Notes: a model not told the origin generated them from the letters alone. A stretch of DNA of 64,000 nt from JAGVPT01 sp035505655 (GCA_035505655.1 DATJQP010000099.1:62001-126000), one strand, 5' to 3'. Counted from the first letter of the stretch, positions 44,268 through 53,981 are shown. Numbers and translations are program-made.

Positions 44268-47189
44268 GTGAATCTCCTAAATCCTACAAGGATGGATCTA
44301 TTGTGCGAAACTATCGATCGGCGGCATGCGGTCCAGATGGAACCTTCGGTTGGTGTGCCCGGGGAACGCTCCCTTTTTTCCGAGACCGCATTCGAGAGGG
44401 GAGCACAAGTCGCGAGCCGCCCAGATCGAACAGAGAGAAGGAGCACGGCCACGGAATTCATTCGCATTTTGTTGGTTACAGACGATCAAAGCACGCTTTA
44501 CAGCTTCGAACAGGCTGTCGCTGAATCCCGCTATATGGAATTAGTGAGTGCCCGGACACTTCCTGAGGCCCGTTGTCGTGTTGCCGGAGAGCAGTTTGAC
44601 GCCATTTTCGTCGATGTGAAAGGCCATGACAACGCACAGGTCAATGAACTGGAAGGATTCCTGCGACTTGAATCGCCATTGCCGGTCATCGCTCTGGTTG
44701 AGGCGAAAGAATGCGAGGCCGCATTATCCGCCCTCCGACAAGGGGCTCATCACTATCTCGTGAAAGGAGAATTCTCTGACCATTTCCTTGCCCGGTCTGT
44801 TCACTATGCCGCCGAGCGCGTGGAAGCAGAGGAACAAATGAGGGAACTTACGAAAGCCGCCGAACAGAAAGCAGAGGAGAACGTTGGGACTGCTCACAGC
44901 GAACTCAGGAGAGTCTTTGATAGCTTGCCCGAGGCCATCTTCTCCTTCGACCTTGCCCACGACAGACTATTGCACGTTTCCCCCGCTTGTCAGGAGATCT
45001 TCGGTTACTCGTCTGAAGAGCTCTCCAAAGAACCAGGGCTATGGCGCAACGTCGTGTCTGATGAGGATGCACCCATCCTCGAAGTCTGCCAGAATTGCCT
45101 GAAGACAGGCCGGCCATTTCGCTACGAGCTCAGAATCGTTCAGCGCAGCGGCCGAAGGAGGTGGGTCGAAATTCGACTGCAGCCCACGCTCGCTTCAGAT
45201 GAAACGCTCGTGCAAATCGACGGCATCGTCATCGATATCGAAGAACGCAAACGGACAGAAAGCGCGATCATCGAACAGACCAGGCAACTACGGGCGCTGG
45301 TAACGTCACTCGACGACATAGTTTTTGAGATTGATGAAAACGGTATGTATCTGAATGTATGGACCGCCGATGAGTCCTTTCTGGCGAGGCCGAAGGGAGA
45401 GCTTATTGGCCGAACCATCCCCGAGATTTTTGGGGACGTGGGGCACGGGATCGTGAGATCGATCAGAACGGTCTTACAGACTGGGGAATCAGCGACGGTT
45501 GAGTATCCGATTGAGATGCGGGGCGTCACGAGATGGTTCTCGGCTGTGGTGAACAGGGTGGAATCCGGTTCTCAGTCCCGTCGATCGGTCTCCGTCCTTG
45601 TCCGCGACATCACCGATCGAAAGAAAGGAGAAGAGTTGATCGAGCAAGCCGAGTGGCGATACCGAAGCCTCGCCGAAAGTGCTCATGATATCATCTTCAG
45701 CCTTTCCAGGGACGGCAGCATCACAAGCGTTAACCCCGCATTCCGATCTATCACCCAGTGGGATGAAAACGAATGGCTCGGCAGGAGGTTCACAGATATT
45801 CTCCATCCCGGAGATCGATCGTTGTCGCTTGTTGCACTCGGCGAGCTGATTCTCCGAAGGAGAACCTCTTCACGGGAGTACCGTGTGCTGGCCAAGTCCG
45901 GCGACTACCTCACGATCGAAATTACTGTGACGCCTCAGATCGTTGGGGGAACAGTCTCGGGCGTCCTTGGCATAGGACGCGATCTCACTGAAAGGAAGAA
46001 GTTACAGGAGTACCTTCACCAATCACAGAAGCTCGAGACCATCGGTACTCTTGCAGCGGGCATCGCCCATGATTTTAACAATATCCTTCATGTCATTTCG
46101 GGGCATGCCACGCTTCTGCAAAGTCACCCTCACGAGGCCGAACTTGTCAGAAAGCGAGGCCGGGCGCTGCTCAAGGCTGTCGACCAGGGGACGAATCTTA
46201 TCCGTCAGATCCTGACGTTTGCCCGCAAGCACAATATTGGCGAAGAGCTCGTAAACGTCAACGCGCTCCTCAGAGATCTGTCGGGCTTACTTGCAGAGAC
46301 ATTTCCACGATCGATCGAGATCTCACTGGAATTGGACGATTCGGACCCGATCATCCTCATCGATCAATCCCAGTTTCACCAGGCTTTGTTGAACCTGTGC
46401 ATCAATGCGCGCGATGCGATCGAGGATGCTTCTCCAGACGGAATCGCGCGAGGCAGGATTCATCTCCAGACTGCGATTCGTTCACGCGAACAATTGGGCG
46501 CCGAGGTGCCGCGCGGCAGCACATCCTCGCACTTCGTATGCATCGATGTCTCCGACACAGGCGTTGGAATGGACGAGGCAACAAAACGACGCATCTTTGA
46601 GCCCTTTTTCACCACGAAGGTTGTGGGGCGCGGGACCGGACTCGGACTTTCCGTGGTATTCGGTATTGTTACCTCGCACCATGGGTCCATTGCCGTCGAG
46701 AGCATCAAGAACACGGGGACGACATTCAAGTTGTATTTCCCTCTGGACTTCCGGTCCCCGGGGCTCTCAAAGGCATGCGCTGATTCATTCAGAGATGGCC
46801 CCGGGGGTTCCGAGACGATCCTCATCGTCGAAAGCGACAAGAGCCTCCTGGAGGCGATGAGGCTGGTTCTGCAGAACAAGGGCTACACAATCATTGCGAA
46901 GCGTGATCCGGCCGAAGCATCGAACTCTATTGCCCGCCCGGACGGCGAGGTAAGCCTGGTTCTTCTCGACTTCGAAACATCCGGAAAGAATACTCGGGAG
47001 TTTGTCGCGTCCCTCCTGGCACGCGAAAAAGGCCTGAAACTAGTGGTGTTGAGCGGATACATCGAACCCACGATGAAAGCTCAATTGTTGGCAGACGGAA
47101 TCAAATCTTTCGCACCGATGCCGTGCAATCCGCACGATCTTCTCCGCATCATCCGGGATGTTCTGGATGGCGGGAAAAAGCCCGCTTGA
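44268..47189 (+). CDS. Hybrid sensor histidine kinase: receiver, PAS repeats, HisKA, HATPase, receiver
   Basis: About 973 residues, cytoplasmic, no membrane helix. An N-terminal receiver-like domain (about 60-190; LLVTDDQ, FVDVKG, LVKGEF) is followed by a short coiled coil. Three PAS domains (about 215-340, 345-460, 470-590) end IDIEERK, DITDRK and DLTERK. HisKA carries the phospho-His in GIAHDFNNIL. The HATPase has LLNLCINARDAIED, DTGVGMD and GTGLGLSVV. A C-terminal receiver (LIVESDK, LLDFE) follows. The frame opens at 44184; I chose the GTG at 44268, which has AAGGGA at 6 nt. An ATG at 44292 is the alternative. It is paired with the atypical LuxR regulator downstream. Confidence 0.88.
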   Translation: MNLLNPTRMDLLCETIDRRHAVQMEPSVGVPGERSLFSETAFERGAQVASRPDRTERRSTATEFIRILLVTDDQSTLYSFEQAVAESRYMELVSARTLPEARCRVAGEQFDAIFVDVKGHDNAQVNELEGFLRLESPLPVIALVEAKECEAALSALRQGAHHYLVKGEFSDHFLARSVHYAAERVEAEEQMRELTKAAEQKAEENVGTAHSELRRVFDSLPEAIFSFDLAHDRLLHVSPACQEIFGYSSEELSKEPGLWRNVVSDEDAPILEVCQNCLKTGRPFRYELRIVQRSGRRRWVEIRLQPTLASDETLVQIDGIVIDIEERKRTESAIIEQTRQLRALVTSLDDIVFEIDENGMYLNVWTADESFLARPKGELIGRTIPEIFGDVGHGIVRSIRTVLQTGESATVEYPIEMRGVTRWFSAVVNRVESGSQSRRSVSVLVRDITDRKKGEELIEQAEWRYRSLAESAHDIIFSLSRDGSITSVNPAFRSITQWDENEWLGRRFTDILHPGDRSLSLVALGELILRRRTSSREYRVLAKSGDYLTIEITVTPQIVGGTVSGVLGIGRDLTERKKLQEYLHQSQKLETIGTLAAGIAHDFNNILHVISGHATLLQSHPHEAELVRKRGRALLKAVDQGTNLIRQILTFARKHNIGEELVNVNALLRDLSGLLAETFPRSIEISLELDDSDPIILIDQSQFHQALLNLCINARDAIEDASPDGIARGRIHLQTAIRSREQLGAEVPRGSTSSHFVCIDVSDTGVGMDEATKRRIFEPFFTTKVVGRGTGLGLSVVFGIVTSHHGSIAVESIKNTGTTFKLYFPLDFRSPGLSKACADSFRDGPGGSETILIVESDKSLLEAMRLVLQNKGYTIIAKRDPAEASNSIARPDGEVSLVLLDFETSGKNTREFVASLLAREKGLKLVVLSGYIEPTMKAQLLADGIKSFAPMPCNPHDLLRIIRDVLDGGKKPA

Positions 47190-47244
47190 TGGTTTCGTCC
47201 GTCAAGCGGTGCCGGGCTCTGCCTTTGACAAGTAGGAAAAATCG

Positions 47245-47940
47245 ATGACAAACGCGGGAGAGGTTCCGACAGTACAAGAGAGAGAATCGAATATTCCGGA
47301 CGGCCACCGGATTCAGGTCGCCGTTGTTGATGACCAACCGATCCTGCGGGAGGGGCTCAAGAGCATGGTGTCGTCACAGCCTGACATGGCGTTCGTCGGG
47401 GAATCAGGAACGGCAGAAGATTTTCTTCAGTTGATCGCCGCCAGGAATGTAGATGTCGCCGTTGTAGAAGTGATCCTCGGTGACCACGGCCCTGTGAACT
47501 TTGTCCGTGCAATAAGAAGTCTTTCCCCAACCGTGAGGATTCTCGTGCTGAGTTCGGTTCCGGAGAATCTTTTTGTTGGACGCCTCCTTGTCGCAGGCGC
47601 AAACGGATTCTGCAACAAGCGGTTTGCCGTTGAACACGTTCTCGAGGCGATCAGAAAGCTCGCCTCCGGCGGCAGCTACGCTCACGAAAGTCTCCTGGAA
47701 AGCCTGACTGATGCTCTTCGGCATCCGGCAACAATTCATCCCCAGGAGCTGCTCAGCGAAAGAGAGTTTCTCGTCCTTACCAGGGTTTGTCTCGGCAAGT
47801 CCACCAAAGAAATCGCCGAAGAGCTCTCGTTGAACCCAAAGACGGTAAGCACGTACAAGGCACGAATTCTCACCAAGATGAAAGTGAAAAGCGTCCCACA
47901 GCTGATGCACCACGTGATAGCGTGGCGACTGCTGGAATAA
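47245..47940 (+). CDS. LuxR-type response regulator with Glu at the phosphorylation site
   Basis: A 231-residue regulator with an N-terminal extension of about 22 residues. The receiver retains the acidic pair VVDDQ (Asp29, Asp30), Ser in LVLSS and Lys in FCNKRF. The position of the phospho-acceptor reads VAVVEVILGD, so Glu75 replaces Asp. The C-terminal helix-turn-helix is normal (LSEREFLVLTRV ... STKEIAEELSLNPKTVSTYK). A Glu at this site can mimic the phosphorylated state in some regulators, so this protein may be phosphorylation-independent; that is inference. It lies 55 bp downstream of the hybrid kinase, with AGGA at 7 nt from the ATG. Confidence 0.9.
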   Translation: MTNAGEVPTVQERESNIPDGHRIQVAVVDDQPILREGLKSMVSSQPDMAFVGESGTAEDFLQLIAARNVDVAVVEVILGDHGPVNFVRAIRSLSPTVRILVLSSVPENLFVGRLLVAGANGFCNKRFAVEHVLEAIRKLASGGSYAHESLLESLTDALRHPATIHPQELLSEREFLVLTRVCLGKSTKEIAEELSLNPKTVSTYKARILTKMKVKSVPQLMHHVIAWRLLE

Positions 47941-48216
47941 CCTGCGAAGATTCCGAACATGAAGACGTTCCGCGAAAAGGCAACACAACTTTGGCCGACA
48001 TCGAGGCCGGAGATCTCCAACGCGCGGACGAATGGCTGCTTTGATGAGTCCATTTCATATGATCATGGGTAAACAGTTTCACGCAACCGCAACAATTCCT
48101 GGCATGACCAGAAATGAAACACATTCTCGTTGTTTGAGCGTTGGGAACTGTGGTCAAGGCCGCCGGGAACACCATTTTCTTTGACAACGTACATATTGAC
48201 CATAAGGAGAATAACC

Positions 48217-49986
48217 ATGCAATGGTACTCTAACCTCAAGTTGAAAACGAAGTTGCTGTCTTCAAACTTCGTGCTTGTTCTGGTAGGAATGGCCATCAGC
48301 GTCGTCGGAATCATGGAGATCCAGAAGCTCAACGAGGCCGATACCTTGATGTACGACTCGGTGACGGTGCCTCTGGTGCAACTTGGCAGTATTGAGTCCG
48401 ACGTTCAGGCCACAGCCGCGCAAGCGTATGTTATCTTACTCTCAACAAACGCTCACGAGGATGAAAGGAGCTTTCGTAAGATCGATGAGCTGTCGCAACG
48501 CGTCGATACGAATATCCAGCAATTTGAAAAGACTATTGCCGGACAGTCGATTCGTGATGCGTTCAACGAATTTGTCGGGGCTCGCAAGGAGTACATGCCG
48601 ATGCTGAGGCAATGTCTCGACATGGCGGGCTCAGGAAAGAAACGGGAAGCATACGTTTTTGCCAGAACGAACGTTGCGCCCTTTCGACAAACAATGGCCG
48701 ATGCACTTGACAAGCTGGCCGGGCTTAAAGTATCCGCGGCCAAAGAATCGGCCGAGCAGAATACGGCATTGACACGGCGCGCAACGTTGACGATTCTTTC
48801 GGTCTCGGTCATCGGCGTGCTTGCCGCCCTGGCCCTGGCGCTCTATATAGCTCAGGCTACCGCGCTCCCCATAAAGAACCTTTCAAGTCAGGCAGAGAAG
48901 GTCTCACAGGGTGATCTCACGGTAGAGGTTGAGCAAAAATCCCTCGACGAGACGGGACAACTGGCAGGGGCATTTGCCGCGATGGTTGACGCTCTGCGGG
49001 AGACACTGGGGCAGGTCACGGAGGCTTCGTCTGCGGTCGCCAGTGCCAGCAGTCAAATCAGCAGCAGCACGGAACAGATGGCCGCCGGAGCTCAGGAACA
49101 GACATCGCAGGCCGGAGAGGTGGCGGGCGCGGTTGAGGAAATGACCAAAACGATCATCGAAAACTCGAAGAACGCAAGCAACACCGCGAACACGGCAAAG
49201 AAAGCGAAAGAGGCTGCGGAGGGGGGAGGAAGGGTCGTCGAGGAGACGGTGACCGGGATGAAACGCATCGCGGATGTCGTGAACAAATCCGCCGAGACTG
49301 TCAAAGCTCTTGGCAAATCGAGTCATCAAATTGGAGAGATCATCAGTGTGATCGATGATATCGCCGATCAAACGAATCTCCTCGCGCTCAATGCTGCGAT
49401 CGAAGCGGCCAGGGCTGGCGATCAAGGGCGGGGTTTTGCGGTCGTCGCGGACGAAGTTCGAAAGCTCGCCGAACGAACGACAAAAGCCACCAAAGAAATC
49501 GCCGGCATGATCAATACCATCCAGACAGATACCTCTGAAGCGGTGAGCTCCATGGAGGAAGGAACCAAAGAGGTGGAGAACGGAATCAAACTTGCGGATC
49601 GTGCAGGGACGTCGCTCAGGGAGATCGTACGGATGATTCAGGATCTGACGGATATGGTTTCGCAAATTGCCGCCGCGAGCGAAGAACAATCGAGCGCAAG
49701 TGAACAGATCAGCAAAAACGTTGAAGCAATCAGCTCGGTCACCAGTCAAACGGCAAGCGGCACTCAGCAGATCGCTAAGGCGGCAGAGGATCTGAACAGA
49801 CTGACCGAGAATCTCCAGCAGTTGGTTTCGAGATTCAAGTTAACTGACGGCGGCGGAAAAGCGAAATCGGTCGTTTCTACAAATCATGCGAAAATCCGGA
49901 AGACCGGACTCTCCAATCGTGAGAATGGCATGCTCTCCTCTGGCGGAAGTGCCCGGCTCTCCGAGGTTCTCGAGACAGCTCAGTGA
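48217..49986 (+). CDS. Methyl-accepting chemotaxis protein
   Basis: A 589-residue chemoreceptor. The ATG at 48217 follows AAGGAGA at 6 nt; an ATG 87 bp upstream in frame would bury the first helix. Membrane helices at about 10-32 and 187-210 bracket a periplasmic four-helix-bundle domain (4HB_MCP type). A HAMP domain (about 212-265) and the cytoplasmic signalling domain follow. The signalling tip reads DDIADQTNLLALNAAIEAARAGDQGRGFAVVADEVRKLAE, split here across the CheA/CheW contact hairpin. It is followed after 214 bp by cheW, but no cheA, cheR or cheB is present, so it may feed a pathway encoded elsewhere. Confidence 0.94.
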   Translation: MQWYSNLKLKTKLLSSNFVLVLVGMAISVVGIMEIQKLNEADTLMYDSVTVPLVQLGSIESDVQATAAQAYVILLSTNAHEDERSFRKIDELSQRVDTNIQQFEKTIAGQSIRDAFNEFVGARKEYMPMLRQCLDMAGSGKKREAYVFARTNVAPFRQTMADALDKLAGLKVSAAKESAEQNTALTRRATLTILSVSVIGVLAALALALYIAQATALPIKNLSSQAEKVSQGDLTVEVEQKSLDETGQLAGAFAAMVDALRETLGQVTEASSAVASASSQISSSTEQMAAGAQEQTSQAGEVAGAVEEMTKTIIENSKNASNTANTAKKAKEAAEGGGRVVEETVTGMKRIADVVNKSAETVKALGKSSHQIGEIISVIDDIADQTNLLALNAAIEAARAGDQGRGFAVVADEVRKLAERTTKATKEIAGMINTIQTDTSEAVSSMEEGTKEVENGIKLADRAGTSLREIVRMIQDLTDMVSQIAAASEEQSSASEQISKNVEAISSVTSQTASGTQQIAKAAEDLNRLTENLQQLVSRFKLTDGGGKAKSVVSTNHAKIRKTGLSNRENGMLSSGGSARLSEVLETAQ

Positions 49987-50200
49987 AGAGAGCGTTAACG
50001 GTCTGGAATTCAGGCTGAACGAGGGAATGACGGTTGAATTACTTGGAGGAAGACCCAGCCTCCGAACAATTGACAGACCTCCAACCGACGCCAATTGTTC
50101 ATCCTTTAGCGTAAATCGGGGAGCCGGGAGAAGAGGATTGCGATGGAGAATGTGAAGCGGGTTTTTCCTGGCTCCCCGTGCAATTATAGGACCCCTGCGA

Positions 50201-50713
50201 ATGGATGATTTTCAATTCGACAAGAAGAACACAACCGAAAGCTCAGCGAACGGCGAGTTGCTTCAGCTTGTGAGCTTCAGGATGGAAAACGAAGAGTTCG
50301 GGGTGGATATCCGGAACGTTCAGGAGATCAACCGTATGATGGAGGTAACGCGTGTTCCCGGCTCGCCCCCAAGTATTGAAGGAGTCGTCAATCTGCGGGG
50401 CAAAGTGATCCCCGTGATGAACCTTCGACAACGACTTGGGCTCGAGAACAAGGAACATGACCAACGTACCAGGATCATGGTGATGGAATTGAGCGAACGT
50501 ACGGTAGGCTTCGTCGTCGACGCCGTAAACGAGGTGCTGCGCATACCGAAGAGCACCACTGAGCCGCCGCCGGAGATGGATATCCAAACCAGAACGGATT
50601 TCATCATGGCGGTGGGGAGGCTTGATGACCGGCTCTTGATCCTGCTGGATCTGGAGAAACTTCTCAATGAGAGCGATCGAGAAAACCTGCGTCTGATCAC
50701 CGATACCGTCTAG
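50201..50713 (+). CDS. cheW: CheW chemotaxis coupling protein
   Basis: A 170-residue adaptor linking chemoreceptors to CheA. The CheW domain is clear: LLQLVSFRMENEEFGVDI, VQEINR, VTRVPGSPPSIEGVVNLRGKVIPV, RIMVME, and GFVVDAVNEVLRI, with VGRLDDRLLILLDLEKLL at the end. Length is normal, with a short polar N-terminal tail. It starts at ATG 50201 after AGGA at 9 nt. Its only chemotaxis neighbour is the MCP gene upstream. Confidence 0.95.
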   Translation: MDDFQFDKKNTTESSANGELLQLVSFRMENEEFGVDIRNVQEINRMMEVTRVPGSPPSIEGVVNLRGKVIPVMNLRQRLGLENKEHDQRTRIMVMELSERTVGFVVDAVNEVLRIPKSTTEPPPEMDIQTRTDFIMAVGRLDDRLLILLDLEKLLNESDRENLRLITDTV

Positions 50714-51489
50714 GCTTGCATTGCGCACAATGGCGTGATTCCGGTTCTGCCCAACGCAGAGAAGATGATTCAGAGGTTCATTTGACAATGCGCTCTTGAT
50801 TCCTTGGCATTTCTCCGTCCTGGATCGGGGCATGGTCTGCCAACACTTTTCCCGAGACGCGATCGTTTTTCTTTGATGTCAAACGAAACTCGGTCAGCGT
50901 TTCAAACTCTGGCTCGTCCGCGCGTTCTACCCTTGCCACACAAGTCACGGACCCCGGCATCCTCTCAAATTCTACTTTCGAATTTTGCCTCAAGCGCCTT
51001 CCTGACGTCCAGCCATTCTGCGTCGATAACGCTTAATATAGACGGATTGGCGGATCCATTCCCCCCTGACGGGTCGTACGGTTATGCATGATCCCTTCTT
51101 CCTTTGCCCCTGCGCGTAGAGACACCGCCGTACGCGGACGTTCATCGAATCTGTTTTGAACTCAACTCGGATGCACCCAGGCGTGTCAAAGATATAGGTG
51201 AGGAGGCGATACTTTGCCACCGTATTGGCGGGCGTCCTTTGCCGCGGGCGCGCGATCCATCTCGACCCTATTTCTAAACACCGATAGTTCCCATCGATGA
51301 TCCCGAAACGCCTCACTTCGACCGCCCTTGTCGGTCATGGCAAACGGAAGAGATCTCCCCTCGCCGCCGCCTCAAGTGCCCTAATAAGGAGAGTGCCACG
51401 AGCGCGTATCTTGCATCTCCGCCGCGGGTTGCATTCGGCTGTAGCTTGTAACTCACTCACCAAAGTGATATATTTTTGAAAAGGATGGA
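50714..51489. other. 776 bp region without a convincing gene
   Basis: No frame here shows a recognisable domain. On the minus strand, frames at 50965-51081, 50990-51316 and 50778-50993 have protein-like stretches (such as DAEWLDVRKALEAKF) that change frame near a run of six C at about 51061, so a decayed gene is possible. The right end holds the promoter of the TPR lipoprotein gene. Confidence 0.5.
51446..51474 (+). promoter_or_regulatory. Sigma-70-like promoter of the TPR lipoprotein-DUF4292-envC operon
   Basis: TTGTAA (51446-51451), 17 bp spacer, TATATT (51469-51474), only about 8-15 nt between the expected transcription start and the start codon, so the leader must be very short. Confidence 0.65.
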
Positions 51490-53223
51490 ATGTTGATGCG
51501 TTTGTTCATAGGCAGGAAGGCCGCCGTCGGTCCGGCATTGCTCGCCCTGGCGGCGTTAGCCTCTTGTTCCTCCCCCAGGGAGGTTCAAAAACCGGCAGCG
51601 ACGAAAGTCGAGGCGAAAACTTCGAACGACCAGAAGTCGATAGCGCTGCAGCACTTCATCGACGGGTCGCTCTACGAGAGCAAGAATCAGTACGCTGAAG
51701 CGATCATCGAATACCAGGATGCCCTCCGATTCGATAACGACCCCGCCATCTACTACGCCCTCGCGAAAGACTACTCGGCTCTCAACAAGCAAGCCCTGGC
51801 GGCGGAAGCTGCCCTGCAGGCGGTGAAGCTCGATTCCACGAACATCACGTACCGGGAAACCCTTGCCGACATCGACATCAAGGGAATGCAGATCGACGAT
51901 GCCATCGCCCAATACAGGGCGGTCCTGAAGCTCGATTCGACCCGCGTCCAGAGCATGTTCAACATCGCGCAGCTCCTGGCCCCCAAGTATCCGACGCAGG
52001 CGCTCGAGATGTACGAGAAGATCCTTCAACGCAACGGGCCGGACTGGGAAGTGCTCTTCAAGATTGCCGAGCTGAATTCCTCGCTCCATCGCTACGACAA
52101 AGCGGCCGCCGCGTTCGAGCAGATGGTGAAGATCGACCCATCAAACGTCTCCCTCAAACAGAACCTCGGCGAGATGTACGTCCGCTCCGAGCAGTACGAC
52201 AAGGCGCTCGGCATATTCAACGATCTTCTCGATTCCGATCCCGGCAACCTCGAGTTTCGCGGAGCTCTGGCGGAGATCTACATCCAGCAAAATAAGTGGG
52301 AGGATGCGCGCGCCCAGTTCGACACGATTCTTCAGAGCGATTCGATCTCGGCCGACACGCGGTTCCGCATTGCGATGGCGTACCTCGGTGAGAGCCAGAA
52401 GGACTCGTCCCTTGTCGACAGCGTCAAGGATCAGTTTCAGAAGTTCCTTACGCGGTTCCCCGACGACTGGCGCCCGATGTTCTACCTCGGCCGGCTTGCG
52501 ATCGTCGAAAAGAACGACAGCCTTGCACTCCGGTACTTCGACAAGGTGACGAAGGTCGCCGGTTGGAACGCCGAGGCGTGGTGGTATCTTGCGTCGATTC
52601 TCTTCGACAAGAAAGACTACGCCCAGGCGGTGACCGTGCTCGAGAAAGCCCACGAGATCGTTCCGAATGATGGAGGGATCAATTTCCTCCTCGGGTACGG
52701 ATATACGAGAGTCGACCGGAACGAGGATGCCATCGTGCCTCTTGAGCGCGCGATTGAAATCAACCCGAAGGACATCAACGCCGTCGCGACCCTCGCATCG
52801 ACCCTCGATGCGCTCAAACGCTACAGCCAGAGCGACACGACTTTCGAGGCCGCACTGAGACTCGATTCCCTCAACGCGATGGTGCTCAACAATTACGCCT
52901 ACAGCCTCGCCGAACGGGGCGAACAACTTCAGCGTGCGTTTGAAATGTCCAGGCTCTCGCTCTCGAAAGACTCGACAAACGCCGCGTATCTCGACACGTT
53001 CGGCTGGATCTACTACAGGTTGGGGAATTACACGGAGGCGGAGCACTACGTGAAAATGGCAATCGATGCGGGGGAGGCAAGTGCCGTCGTCTACGAGCAT
53101 CTCGGAGACATCTACTCACGACTCAGTCAACAAGACAAGGCCAAGGAGTATTGGACAAAAGCTCTCGAACGGGACACGAAGAACGTCGGGTTGAAGGAAA
53201 AACTCGCGCGCGGTTCGCTGTAA
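51490..53223 (+). CDS. Tetratricopeptide-repeat lipoprotein
   Basis: A 577-residue exported lipoprotein. The signal peptide ends in the lipobox LASC (Cys about 26). The remaining about 530 residues are continuous TPR units (NQYAEAIIEYQDALRFDNDP, QYDKALGIFNDLLDSDPGNLEFRGAL, KDYAQAVTVLEKAHEIVPND, GNYTEAEHYVKMAIDAGEAS), roughly a dozen. TPR superhelices mediate protein-protein contacts, so a periplasmic or outer-membrane scaffold is likely. The start is ATG 51490 or ATG 51496, the second having AAGGATGGA upstream. It overlaps the following DUF4292 lipoprotein gene by 73 bp. Confidence 0.9.
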   Translation: MLMRLFIGRKAAVGPALLALAALASCSSPREVQKPAATKVEAKTSNDQKSIALQHFIDGSLYESKNQYAEAIIEYQDALRFDNDPAIYYALAKDYSALNKQALAAEAALQAVKLDSTNITYRETLADIDIKGMQIDDAIAQYRAVLKLDSTRVQSMFNIAQLLAPKYPTQALEMYEKILQRNGPDWEVLFKIAELNSSLHRYDKAAAAFEQMVKIDPSNVSLKQNLGEMYVRSEQYDKALGIFNDLLDSDPGNLEFRGALAEIYIQQNKWEDARAQFDTILQSDSISADTRFRIAMAYLGESQKDSSLVDSVKDQFQKFLTRFPDDWRPMFYLGRLAIVEKNDSLALRYFDKVTKVAGWNAEAWWYLASILFDKKDYAQAVTVLEKAHEIVPNDGGINFLLGYGYTRVDRNEDAIVPLERAIEINPKDINAVATLASTLDALKRYSQSDTTFEAALRLDSLNAMVLNNYAYSLAERGEQLQRAFEMSRLSLSKDSTNAAYLDTFGWIYYRLGNYTEAEHYVKMAIDAGEASAVVYEHLGDIYSRLSQQDKAKEYWTKALERDTKNVGLKEKLARGSL

Positions 53224-53981
53224 CAGGGGCGTTCGTCGCTTCCCTCCTGTTGATTTCGGGTTGTGCTCCCACGAAGGAACTCCACCGGCCTCCCGCCCTC
53301 CGTTCGGCCGCCGAGGTCATCGAAGCGGTCAACAGCCACCGGTCGGAGGTGGCGACGCTCGACGCAAAGGGGTCCATTTCCGTTGAAACTCCCACCATCG
53401 TTAATTCAGGATCGTTCGAACTCTGGCTGAAGCGCCCCGATTCGGTCAGGGTCGACGTCGAAGGACCGTTCGGCATCCGCCTCGCGTCGGCTCTCTTCGC
53501 CCACAATCGGTATGTTCTCTACAACAGCTTCAAAAATGAAGTAGTCGACGGCGTTTTCGACGAGAACAACGCCCCGGTGTTCATGGACATCCGCATCGAT
53601 CCGAAGGATGTCGTCGACACTTTTTGCGGGACGCGGGGATTCCAGGCCGGAGAGACGACGCCCGACAGTTTCTCGATCGGCGACGACGGATACTCGCTCC
53701 TTTTTTCCCACAATCGCGGCCGGACGCGGTACTCCGTGGACGGCGAGTCGCTGAGGCTGACGGGGGTCGAGCATATCGATTCGACGGGGGAAGTCTCAAG
53801 CGAGGAGAAATACCGGTATGACCAGGGACGCGACGGAACGGTGAGGCTGCAGTCGATCGAATTGACTCAGGAAAAGATGCAGTCGACCGTCATGCTCTTT
53901 TATGACCATGTTGAACTCAACGCGCCGGTGGCGGCGATGCTCATCGAAATTCCTCCCGATGCACGCCACATAGAACGGTGA
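53151..53981 (+). CDS. DUF4292-family lipoprotein (LolB/LolA-like fold)
   Basis: A 276-residue lipoprotein. The n-region is long and charged (about 22 residues), then comes a hydrophobic stretch and the lipobox ISGC (Cys about 38). The body is beta-rich and shows the DUF4292 pattern (AEVIEAVNSHRSEVATLDAKGSI, FELWLKRPDSVRVDVEGPFGI), reminiscent of LolA/LolB lipoprotein carriers. The start is a TTG at 53151 with AAGGAG very close; no other start lies before the signal peptide, so the overlap of 73 bp with the TPR gene appears real. The stop overlaps the envC start by 4 bp. Confidence 0.82.
   Translation: MDKSSRTGHEERRVEGKTRARFAVTGAFVASLLLISGCAPTKELHRPPALRSAAEVIEAVNSHRSEVATLDAKGSISVETPTIVNSGSFELWLKRPDSVRVDVEGPFGIRLASALFAHNRYVLYNSFKNEVVDGVFDENNAPVFMDIRIDPKDVVDTFCGTRGFQAGETTPDSFSIGDDGYSLLFSHNRGRTRYSVDGESLRLTGVEHIDSTGEVSSEEKYRYDQGRDGTVRLQSIELTQEKMQSTVMLFYDHVELNAPVAAMLIEIPPDARHIER

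Noticed and set aside
48181..48216. TTGACA as promoter of the MCP gene
   Set aside because: No -10 element fits 16-18 bp downstream, where the ribosome-binding site already lies.
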